Assembly (NCBI RefSeq): GCF_019331675.1
Contig: NZ_JAHBBJ010000006.1
Location: forward strand, 62,001 to 126,000
Direction: 5' to 3'
Length of the DNA stretch: 64,000 bases
From: Bifidobacterium miconisargentati
GTDB taxonomy: Bacteria; Actinomycetota; Actinomycetes; Actinomycetales; Bifidobacteriaceae
This document shows positions 9,728-17,022 of the stretch, piece by piece (position 1 is the stretch's first letter; every line of letters begins with the position of its first letter). The notes beneath the pieces are model-generated. The model was not told the origin of the DNA and did not search any database. It was given only the letters and a program-made list of their open reading frames with translations. The position numbers were made by a program, and so were the translations under genes.

Positions 9728-10000
9728 TTAGCTGGATATCCTCGCACTAATCCCGGATTCTCTTTTTGCATTCCTCAGCCTTGGCCGATCACTTTTAAGA
9801 TAGTCCAGCAGATTTCGGATATCTTCGCCGCTGCATCCCCATTGGCGGGCTAAGGCGAGGGAGGGATAATCAAACAACGCAGTGGCCAGATCAGTTTTCC
9901 GCTCGGCAATGATTCGATTGTTAACCGGGTTGAACAGCAGATCGAAGCTGTTGCAACTGCCAAGAGCTTGCATCTCAATCATGGAATCGGACATATCCAA
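9728..10000 (-). CDS. Small hypothetical protein
   Basis: A 90-residue frame. The best start is TTG at 10000 with AGGAA six bases upstream; ATG at 9994 is the alternative. The predicted protein looks globular (FDLLFNPVNNRIIAE, then ALFDYPSLALARQWGCSGEDIRNLLDYLKSD) with a basic tail. The segment ARQWGCSGEDIRNLLDYL has the feel of a short helical DNA- or protein-binding motif, but I cannot place it in a family. A/T-rich codons match the defence operon rather than the 11-20 kb genes. Moderate confidence that it is expressed. Confidence 0.45.
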   Translation of the reverse strand: MDMSDSMIEMQALGSCNSFDLLFNPVNNRIIAERKTDLATALFDYPSLALARQWGCSGEDIRNLLDYLKSDRPRLRNAKRESGISARISS

Positions 10001-10062
10001 ACATTTCCTGCCACGCTACAACGATTTCCGGGGCGACCGATTAAAGGAACTCAGTGCTCATA

Positions 10063-10100
10063 TGTACACAATTATTGACGCTCGTCAATAATTGTGTACA
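10063..10100. repeat. 38-bp palindrome next to the serine recombinase gene
   Basis: TGTACACAATTATTGACG (10063-10080), a central CT, then the exact complement (10083-10100). Two 18-bp half-sites around a 2-bp core is the layout expected of a serine-invertase crossover site, and the recombinase stop codon is only 85 bp away. It could instead be a terminator for the minus-strand recombinase gene. Confidence 0.6.
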
Positions 10101-10184
10101 CCCAGACACGACCCATTCCACAGGCAAAACAGGCAGGGCCATAATCATCGTCGGCCAGATCCATCCCGGTTCGATGGAGTCCGA

Positions 10185-10766
10185 CTAGCGCGCGACGGCT
10201 GATTTCCCGCCGCCCCGTTCGAGCGCCCGGTAGATGGTGGCGCGGCCGACGCCCATCATGGCAGCGATCTGGTTGACGGTCACCGTCCGAGACTCGTAAA
10301 GGCGGCGGATCTCCCTGACCTGCCTGCCGTCGAGCTTGGCGGGCCGGCCTCCCTTTCGCCCGCGGGCCCGTGCGGCCTCGAGGCCGGCGTTGGTGCGTTC
10401 GCGGATGAGGTCGCGTTCGAACTGGGCGAGGGCGGCGAAGATGTTGAACACGAGAATCCCGCCGGGCGTGGTGGTGTCGATGGCCTCGTTGAGGCTGACG
10501 AACCCGACGCCCATCTCCTGGAGCCGGTTCATGAGCTCCACGAGGTTCTGCACGCTCCGGCCCAGACGGTCGAGCCTCCAGACGACGACCACGTCGCCCT
10601 CCCTGAGGAGCTCCATCATCCGGTCGAGTTCGGACCGGTGGGCCTTGGCACCCGAGGCGACATCGACGAACAGCCGGTCGCACCCGGCCTTGTCCAATGC
10701 GTCGCGTTGGAGGTCGGCCGTCTGGCCGTTCGTGCTCACCCTGGCGTACCCGAATCGCTTTCCCAT
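10185..10766 (-). CDS. Serine recombinase (resolvase/invertase family)
   Basis: A 193-residue protein of the Tn3-resolvase/Hin-invertase size class. The start is MGKRFGYARVST at 10766; the frame is open 11 codons further. The catalytic Ser is in YARVSTNGQ (residue 10), with the usual conserved arginines in VVWRLDRLGRS and ALAQFERDLIRERT. A helix-turn-helix ends the protein (TVNQIAAMMGVGRATIYRAL). It would catalyse site-specific inversion or resolution through a covalent 5'-phosphoserine link. A 38-bp palindrome with a 2-bp centre lies downstream. No second copy of that site is visible in the window, so its DNA target is unknown. The gene is G+C-rich, unlike the DNA to its left. Confidence 0.92.
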   Translation of the reverse strand: MGKRFGYARVSTNGQTADLQRDALDKAGCDRLFVDVASGAKAHRSELDRMMELLREGDVVVVWRLDRLGRSVQNLVELMNRLQEMGVGFVSLNEAIDTTTPGGILVFNIFAALAQFERDLIRERTNAGLEAARARGRKGGRPAKLDGRQVREIRRLYESRTVTVNQIAAMMGVGRATIYRALERGGGKSAVAR

Positions 10767-10960
10767 ACCCGCAAACGTATCACAACCCGTGAAAGGCATC
10801 GAATATTGATACGTTGTTTACGGGACGGTTTTTGATACACATTCGCCCGGCGTGTCGGAGACATGCCCCAATCCGGCCGTCAGGTGTCCGCAAACGGTCG
10901 TTTTCGGACACCAAGCGTCACATGCCCGCCGACCGCGGAGTCTTCCATGCTGCCCCATTC

Positions 10961-10995
10961 CATCAAATCGTGATTTGTCAAATCACGATTTGATG
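10961..10995. repeat. 16-bp inverted repeat with 3-base loop
   Basis: CATCAAATCGTGATTT (10961-10976), GTC, then the exact complement (10980-10995). It lies between the divergent serine recombinase and Abi genes, 312 bp before the Abi start, and is an A/T-rich palindrome in G+C-rich DNA. An operator, a recombination site or a terminator is possible. Confidence 0.6.
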
Positions 10996-11306
10996 AATAC
11001 CCTTCACCCGTCGCGCATCCGTATATGAAACCACTGCGGCCATCCACACCGAAGACGACTCACCCCTCCGACGGCAAAGCCCGGACAGGCACCTCCCATC
11101 TCACACGACATGACGAATCCCGTCTGACTATTCCTCCCGGATAGCGCATACCTCGTACCGGAATGTGAAGAAACCATGAAGGCGGTTTGCGATTCCAAGC
11201 CGTCACGCCGTGTTGTCCGGTTGTCTTCAGTGTCACGGCGAGAGGGCCGGGACGACGCGGCGGGAACGCCCGGCGCGTGCAGGATCTTTCCGGAAGCGAG
11301 GAACAC

Positions 11307-12338
11307 ATGGGACGCAACAACCACAAGCCGCATTACGACAAGCCTTGGCTGAGCCTTGACGAGCAGATCAGCCGCGTGGAGGAACGCGGCATGACCGACG
11401 CGCACGAGTACGCGATGGAGTTCGCCCGCATCGGCTACTACCGTCTGAGCGGCTACTGGTATCCGCTGCGCAGGATCGACCAGGCCACCGGCAAGAGGCT
11501 CGACGAGTTCGTCGAGGGCGCGCGCTTCGAGCACGTCATGCGCCTGTACCGGTACGACGAGCAGCTGCGCGCCGCCCTGTACTCCGCGCTGAGCAAGATC
11601 GAGGTCGCCCTGCGCGTCAAGACCGGTTACGTGCTGGGCCGTCGCGACGCGTTCGCCTATCTCAAGCCCGCGATGCTCAAGGACGACCTCGACGTGGTCG
11701 ACTACGCCAACTTCGTCAGCTCGTTCACCCGCGAGGCCAAACGCAACAACGAGGACTACGCCGAGCACTTCAGGAACGACTACGACGGCCAGATGCCCCT
11801 ATGGGCCGCGACCGAGGCCATGACCCTGAGCAACCTCATCAGCCTGCTGCTGTGTATGAAGCCCGAGGACCGCGACGAGATCGCCGCCGACTTCGGCGTC
11901 TCCCGCGGCGCCCTGCGCTCCTGGTTCCCGACTCTAATCGAACTGCGCAACAGCGTCGCCCATCAGGAGCGCCTGTTCGACCGCGAATTCGACAACATCC
12001 CGAACTGGGAGCAGCGCCCCGAACTCGCGCACGCCAAGCAGGCCAACGAGGCCTACCTGCAGCGCCTCGAGAACCTGGCCCGCATGAGCTACGAGACGTA
12101 CCGCGAATTCCAGCAGTCCCGACGCCGCACCCGGATCTACGGGCAGATCGCCGTCATCGCGTACATGCTGCGCAACCTCGGTGACGACGACGAGGCCCTG
12201 AACCTCAAGCGCTGCCTCGAGGCGTTCCCCACGGACGTGCCCGGCATGAGCCCGAACAAGACCATGGGCATCCCCGACCACTGGAAGAACCAGATCCTGT
12301 GGAACTTCGACCTGCCCACCATCGAGGAGAGCAAGTGA
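11307..12338 (+). CDS. Abi_2/AbiD-AbiF family abortive infection protein (HEPN motif)
   Basis: A 343-residue protein starting at MGRNNHKPHYDKPWLSL, with GCGAGGAACAC just upstream. The opening matches the Abi_2 family pattern: KPWLSLDEQISRVEERGM, then GYYRLSGYWYPLR. Near residues 212-222 it has LIELRNSVAHQERL, an R-x4-H motif typical of HEPN ribonucleases, which the Abi_2 family contains. The family gives lactococci resistance to phage by halting growth of the infected cell, probably by RNA cleavage. Its stop codon overlaps the GTG start of a small downstream gene, so the two may act together, perhaps as toxin and partner. Family call is good; phage resistance in this host is inferred. Confidence 0.85.
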   Translation: MGRNNHKPHYDKPWLSLDEQISRVEERGMTDAHEYAMEFARIGYYRLSGYWYPLRRIDQATGKRLDEFVEGARFEHVMRLYRYDEQLRAALYSALSKIEVALRVKTGYVLGRRDAFAYLKPAMLKDDLDVVDYANFVSSFTREAKRNNEDYAEHFRNDYDGQMPLWAATEAMTLSNLISLLLCMKPEDRDEIAADFGVSRGALRSWFPTLIELRNSVAHQERLFDREFDNIPNWEQRPELAHAKQANEAYLQRLENLARMSYETYREFQQSRRRTRIYGQIAVIAYMLRNLGDDDEALNLKRCLEAFPTDVPGMSPNKTMGIPDHWKNQILWNFDLPTIEESK

Positions 12339-12670
12339 GAAGCCGAACCAAGACGGAAACCAACACCGGCCACGCGGCCGGCAGTATCGCCGCCAAGCAC
12401 GTCGACCTGAACCGCGCGAGCATCGTCTTCGAACGGTACGCGCGCGTGGCCTTCGACTACGACGGCAGGACGCACACGGGCGTCGTGTGCGCGGTCAACT
12501 ATCACGACTTCTTCGGCAACGAATGGTCGTACGACATCATCGACGAGGACGAGCCGATGATGTTCAAGAACATGACCGTCGAACGCGACCGCATCCTTCC
12601 CCTCGACGGGCGGGACGGCCCCGACCGTCAGGCCGCACAGCAGGTCATCGACCGCTACAGCCGAGGCTGA
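12335..12670 (+). CDS. Hypothetical protein coupled to the Abi gene
   Basis: Starts with GTG at 12335, overlapping the Abi stop (GTGA), so translation is coupled. It encodes 111 residues, acidic in the middle (YDIIDEDEPMMF) with a likely beta-rich core (ERYARVAFDYDGRTHTGVVCAVNY). I do not recognise the family. Tight coupling to an Abi_2/HEPN gene makes an antitoxin or accessory role worth considering, but the sequence does not prove it. Confidence 0.7.
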   Translation: MRSRTKTETNTGHAAGSIAAKHVDLNRASIVFERYARVAFDYDGRTHTGVVCAVNYHDFFGNEWSYDIIDEDEPMMFKNMTVERDRILPLDGRDGPDRQAAQQVIDRYSRG

Positions 12671-12868
12671 CCGCAGGAGCTTCGAGGCACGGTCAGCCTC
12701 GGCTTCCACTGACGAATCCGGAACCGCAGCCAACCACCGGCCGGAACCACCCCGATTGACGCCCCCTTTACCCGCGATATTCCGGGCGTCACGGCGTTTC
12801 AGGGACGGCAATCCCCTAAAACATTCCACATAACCAGTTTTCACCCATTGAGAGAGGGAGGAACACGA

Positions 12869-13858
12869 ATGTACACCTGTCCGAAATGCGGCACGGAAAG
12901 CCCCGACGAGGCGCGCTTCTGCCGCGGCTGCGGCACCCCGATAATCATCGCAGCCGCGTCGCCCGCGCCCGCCACGCCACAACCGTCCGCCCCGGCATCC
13001 ACGCCCGTCGCGGCGCAGCCCATGCCTGTGCCAACGGTCCCGCCGCAACCGTCCATCCCGATGCCACCGACCGCCTCCGGCCCGATTCCCGCTCCCGCGG
13101 CCGCACCTATGCAGCCACCCACCCCGACGCCGACCGCCCCATCTGCCGGCGTGCCACAGCCTTCCGAGGTCAAGCCACTGCTCACTCCCGAGCAGCAGGA
13201 GAAGGCGAAGGCCGAGGCACGCGCGTTCGGCGAATGGTTCAAGACGTTCGTCACGAAACCGTCCGAGACGGGCGGCGGCAAGGCGTGGTACGGAATCGCG
13301 GTCATCCTGGCCACCACCGCGATCTCGGCCCTGACGTTCATCGTGATCCTGGGCCACATCTACGACGAGTTCGGCTACTACATGCCCTACGAGATCGCCT
13401 ACTACGTAGACGACCTGGTCACCCGCGCGGGCACGGCCCTGTTCTTCGGGATCTGGCTGGGCACGACCGCGTTCCTGTACGCCACGCTCGGCTGCCTGCG
13501 CCTGACGCGCGCGATCATGGCCTCGCCCGACACGTTCGCATCCCTGCATGACGGATACGCGCACCGCCTGTCCCCGTGGACGGTCTCGTACACGGCCGCG
13601 CTCCTGCTCGCCCTCGTGCACCTGGACCCGCTCGCCCTCGCGGTCTGGTCGCTGGCCTCATGGGCGCAATCCATCTGGGTGTACGTGCTCGTCTGGGAGG
13701 GTGAATCCCGCCGCAAGCTCGACGGCCAATGGCTCCGATTCCTCACCACGTTCCTCATGGCCATCCTCCAGACCATCATCAGCATCATCCTGACCACCAT
13801 CGTCGCCGGCGCGCTCGGCCTGACCTTCATGGGGGCGATCTCCAATGTCCTGTCCTGA
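12869..13858 (+). CDS. Zinc-ribbon, proline-rich, multi-pass membrane protein
   Basis: A 329-residue protein with ATG at 12869 behind GGGAGGAACACGA. It opens with a zinc ribbon (CPKCGTESPDEARFCRGCG, residues 4-22), then about 90 residues of Pro/Ala-rich linker, then roughly four hydrophobic segments: near residues 143-165, 185-215, 245-275 and 290-320. The ribbon faces the cytoplasm if the first helix exits. It overlaps the next gene by 14 bp, and that protein also begins with a zinc ribbon and a proline-rich linker. The pair looks like a two-component membrane unit. No enzymatic motif is seen; the function is unknown. Confidence 0.8.
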   Translation: MYTCPKCGTESPDEARFCRGCGTPIIIAAASPAPATPQPSAPASTPVAAQPMPVPTVPPQPSIPMPPTASGPIPAPAAAPMQPPTPTPTAPSAGVPQPSEVKPLLTPEQQEKAKAEARAFGEWFKTFVTKPSETGGGKAWYGIAVILATTAISALTFIVILGHIYDEFGYYMPYEIAYYVDDLVTRAGTALFFGIWLGTTAFLYATLGCLRLTRAIMASPDTFASLHDGYAHRLSPWTVSYTAALLLALVHLDPLALAVWSLASWAQSIWVYVLVWEGESRRKLDGQWLRFLTTFLMAILQTIISIILTTIVAGALGLTFMGAISNVLS

Positions 13859-16085
13859 ATGCGGCACCCAGAACCAGCCCGACAGCAAATACTGCATCGA
13901 CTGCGGCAAATCCCTCACCCCCACCGACGACACCCACACCCTCAAAGAGACGCCCGTACCGGAACCCTCCGCACAGGCTCCCGCCGCCTCCCCGACCAGC
14001 ATGGCCACTCCCGGCACGCCCCCGCCGGCATCCGGTGCCGCCGCGCCCGTACCCATGCCGCCGATCCCGGCAAACCCGACGCCGCAGGCGGGAGGCGCCG
14101 ACACGACCGCCGCGGCCGTGAAACCGGATCACCGTCGCGCGATCCTCATCACCATCCTGGCGGCGTTGATCACCATATGCGTGGTCGCCGGCGGCCTGGT
14201 CGCCTGGAACGTGTTCGGCCCGAAGACCGTACCCCAGATCAGCGTGGACACCGCCTCGGATGCGGTGTCCCAGCTCGAGGGCCACGGGTTCAAGGTCGTG
14301 CGCAAGAAACAGTACGCCGGGGCCAAGAAGGGCTCCTACCTCGGACTCGACGGCGCCAAGCCGGGCGACAGGCTCAACGCCGGCAGCACCGTCACGGTAG
14401 TCGAATCCGCCGGGCCCGGCGTGCCCGAAGGCACGGTCGGACTCACGCCCGACAAAGCCGAAGACAACCTCAAAGGCATGGGCGTTACCCTCACCGAACA
14501 CGAGGTCGTCTCCGACAAACCCGGCCAAGTCGTCATCACCACGCCCGCCGACGGAGACCCGGTCACCGACACCCAGGACGGCATCCACCTTGGAGTCGGC
14601 GTCGAAGGCGAGGGCATCCCCGTCGAAATCGCCGGACAAAACAAGGACGACGCGCAAGCGGCCTTGGAGAAGAAAGGCTACACGGTCACCATGGAACCCC
14701 GCTTCTCCAGCCGCCAATACCTCGGCAAAATCGTCGGCGCCAACCCCGCCATCGGCGTCAAAACCGACACCAAGGACGTCACCCTCTACTACGGCGTCGA
14801 CGCATCCGGCCGATACGAGGTATTGGACGGGACGCTGAAGATGGGTGATAGGAGCTACACGCAAATCGAACACGTGAACCGTCTGGCCGGCGAATACTGC
14901 ACGGACGGAGGCGACTGCATCACCCTCGATGAACGAAACTCGTACGGCGCGGTGGATGCATACCGAGTGGGGCTGAACGGCGAAGGCGGATCAGACATCC
15001 TCGGCGACGGCGTACTGGGCGCATGCCCATACACCCAAAACGTGAACTGCGCCCCGGCATCACAGACCGACGAGGAATACGCGAAAAAGACAACGAAGAA
15101 TCACCTCATCTCCGGAGACACCGGTGCGTTCGAGCTCTACGCCGGCGGCGGACTGCCCGTATGCGGGAACCTCCCCATGTCCGGCAGCCCGGGCACCTAC
15201 TGCGACAACGGGACACCCAAGAGCGACCCAACAGCCTCGACGCCAAGCACCGGTGTGGTCTACAAGGCCGAGGACTTCCTGCTCTACATGCCCGTCGACG
15301 CCGACCTCAAGACCCTGGAAGCCGACGGCTACTTCGACGGGAAAACCACGTACACGCCCGACAAGGACAGACCCTACGTCGTCATCCGGGACAAGACGAA
15401 GTACAGCCCCGTGGATGCGTCCACCATCAAGGCATACGCGGCAAGCCCGTTCGTCCCCTCCAGCAACGCCAAGCCCGTCCCGTTCAAGGACGCGCCCAAC
15501 ACGAAGAACGTGTACTACCTCGTCGAGAAGCCCATCGACTGGGATCTGCTCGACGGCAAGACAATCAGCACCGGCGGCGTCCCATCCAAGACCAAGGGAA
15601 CATCCGACTTCACGCCGTTCGCCGGCAAGTACATGCTCTCTGGCGGAGCAGGGGCCTGGTATACCAGTCTGGAGATGAAGTCGGATGGCTCATTCTCCGG
15701 TCATTTCCAGGATGCGAACATGGGCGATTCCGGCGATGGATATCCGAACGGCACCGTCGAGGTGAATGACTTCACCGGCCGTTTCAAATCAATCACGAAG
15801 AACAAGGACGGCTCATACACGTTGGAATGCGACACCTCTGCGTTCCAACTGGCCACAACACCCGACGAAAGCACCATCAGGCAAGGAGTCCGTTACCACA
15901 ACGCAAGCGGTGATGCCACCGGCATGGGACCTTGCGGCACGTTTACCGGTTTCCCCGACGGATTCGATTCCTCCGCTATGCCGGAGGAGACCGCCGCATG
16001 GGTGAACCGGCTGGGAGGAAGCGGCCCCATGCTGCTCAATAACCAGTCGGAAAGCGGTCTTCCATTCAGATCAGATCTGAGCTGA
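13845..16085 (+). CDS. Zinc-ribbon membrane protein with PASTA-like extracellular repeats
   Basis: 746 residues. The N-terminal zinc ribbon is CPECGTQNQPDSKYCIDCG (residues 3-21). A proline-rich linker and one transmembrane helix (about 96-118, AILITILAALITICVVAGGL) follow. Then come three PASTA-like repeats: IPVEIAGQNKDDAQAALEKK is the clearest, and the earlier two contain DAVSQLEGHGF and DKAEDNLKGMG. PASTA domains bind muropeptides or beta-lactams in penicillin-binding proteins and Ser/Thr kinases. Here no kinase domain is present. The C-terminal 430 residues are a large, probably extracellular domain with paired cysteines (GECPYT-like and CTDGGDC segments) that I do not recognise. It overlaps the upstream membrane gene by 14 bp and is followed by a strong terminator. 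Confidence 0.8.
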   Translation: MSCPECGTQNQPDSKYCIDCGKSLTPTDDTHTLKETPVPEPSAQAPAASPTSMATPGTPPPASGAAAPVPMPPIPANPTPQAGGADTTAAAVKPDHRRAILITILAALITICVVAGGLVAWNVFGPKTVPQISVDTASDAVSQLEGHGFKVVRKKQYAGAKKGSYLGLDGAKPGDRLNAGSTVTVVESAGPGVPEGTVGLTPDKAEDNLKGMGVTLTEHEVVSDKPGQVVITTPADGDPVTDTQDGIHLGVGVEGEGIPVEIAGQNKDDAQAALEKKGYTVTMEPRFSSRQYLGKIVGANPAIGVKTDTKDVTLYYGVDASGRYEVLDGTLKMGDRSYTQIEHVNRLAGEYCTDGGDCITLDERNSYGAVDAYRVGLNGEGGSDILGDGVLGACPYTQNVNCAPASQTDEEYAKKTTKNHLISGDTGAFELYAGGGLPVCGNLPMSGSPGTYCDNGTPKSDPTASTPSTGVVYKAEDFLLYMPVDADLKTLEADGYFDGKTTYTPDKDRPYVVIRDKTKYSPVDASTIKAYAASPFVPSSNAKPVPFKDAPNTKNVYYLVEKPIDWDLLDGKTISTGGVPSKTKGTSDFTPFAGKYMLSGGAGAWYTSLEMKSDGSFSGHFQDANMGDSGDGYPNGTVEVNDFTGRFKSITKNKDGSYTLECDTSAFQLATTPDESTIRQGVRYHNASGDATGMGPCGTFTGFPDGFDSSAMPEETAAWVNRLGGSGPMLLNNQSESGLPFRSDLS

Positions 16086-16118
16086 CCACCAGTATCAGAC
16101 GCTCCGCAGATAAACAAC

Positions 16119-16162
16119 TCCGTGAAAGGCCGGAATCCGATATGATTCCGGCCTTTCACGGA
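16119..16162 (+). terminator. Strong hairpin terminator
   Basis: Perfect 19-bp arms (16119-16137 and 16144-16162) around a 6-base loop, 33 bases after the stop of the PASTA-like gene. It also lies just beyond the 3' end of the convergent small gene at 16188-16352, so it may serve both strands. Confidence 0.85.
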
Positions 16163-16187
16163 ATCATCGGAGACTTGTGTCGTCGAA

Positions 16188-16352
16188 TCACCCGCGCCAG
16201 GATCCGCGTAGCCGTTCCAATCGTTCGTCGAGCTCGGCGAGCGAACGTTCGAGTTCGTCCTCGAGACGTTCCAATTCCGCGAGGTCGGCGGATGTGAGCA
16301 CCCATCCGCCGACCGTCTTCCGATGCGCATGACTTCCTGAAACCACAGTCAT
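16188..16352 (-). CDS. 54-residue coiled-coil protein
   Basis: A short frame from ATG at 16352 with TAGGATACGG upstream. The product begins MTVVSGSHAHRKTVGGWVL and ends in an almost pure Glu/Leu/Arg helix (LAELERLEDELERSLAEL, then DERLERLRG), a textbook heptad coiled coil. Third positions are strongly G/C, supporting a real gene. It is read towards the terminator at 16119-16162. Its function is unknown; a dimerising partner for a neighbouring protein is plausible. The open frame on another phase of the same strand is not convincing. Confidence 0.65.
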   Translation of the reverse strand: MTVVSGSHAHRKTVGGWVLTSADLAELERLEDELERSLAELDERLERLRGSWRG

Positions 16353-16386
16353 AACACCGTATCCTACCCGCCCTCTGGTAGCAGTT

Positions 16387-16653
16387 TCATCGGGACTCCC
16401 TGAGTTCCTTCACGCGGGCATCCCACTTGCGTTTGCATTCGATCTGGAGCGCGCGGTCATTGGACTTGACCGACATGCGTTCCCGGCGCATCGCCATGCG
16501 TTCATCGTGGAATTTCCGGTATTGTTCGAGGTCGCCTTCTTGCCTGGCTTCGCGTTCCTTCGCCAGGAGCGACCCTCCGAGGATGGATCCGGCCTCATAG
16601 AACAGGTCGTAGAGGACGCTGTCTTCGAGGTTTTCGAGGCTGAGGTTGCTCAT
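16387..16653 (-). CDS. Small charged helical hypothetical protein
   Basis: 88 residues from ATG at 16653 (MSNLSLENLEDSVLYDLF), with GAAAGAAG upstream; the frame is open 12 codons further. The middle and C-terminus are highly charged and helical (AKEREARQEGDLEQYRKF, then MAMRRERMSVK). No family is recognised. It lies 34 bp upstream of, and on the same strand as, the 54-residue coiled-coil gene, so the two probably form a small operon. Confidence 0.65.
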   Translation of the reverse strand: MSNLSLENLEDSVLYDLFYEAGSILGGSLLAKEREARQEGDLEQYRKFHDERMAMRRERMSVKSNDRALQIECKRKWDARVKELRESR

Positions 16654-17022
16654 CGGTGCTTCTTTCTCCGTGTCGGTGTTAATTGTCACACATTACAAGG
16701 AAAGACCCATGCCCGACCGCGATACCCCGCTCCTTGCCGGTAATCACGTACTTCGGATTACCGATAGGAGCCAACGATTCCGCCATGTCGGCACCCAAGA
16801 ACGCGCCATTGAAGCAGCCGGGCCGGTCCCGGAAATCACCGCGGAACCCTCATGCGGACCATCGGGCTGGAATCCCGGTTCCACTGTCACGGTTCGAAAC
16901 ACACCGTCGGAACACCCGGCAGTCCCGCATGCCAAACATGGAGTTGTCCGGTTATGAGGGGTAGGACGTTCCGAGAGAGAATCGGGACAGGAGATCCGTC
17001 GAAAAACGGAAAGGAGCCGACC

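Noticed and set aside
12137-13621. Minus-strand frame of 494 codons
   Set aside because: Opposite the Abi partner and zinc-ribbon membrane genes; low-complexity Arg/Gly sequence typical of antisense G+C-rich DNA.
13859-14848. Plus-strand frame of 329 codons within the PASTA-like gene
   Set aside because: Arg/His-rich product in a shifted frame; no ribosome site.
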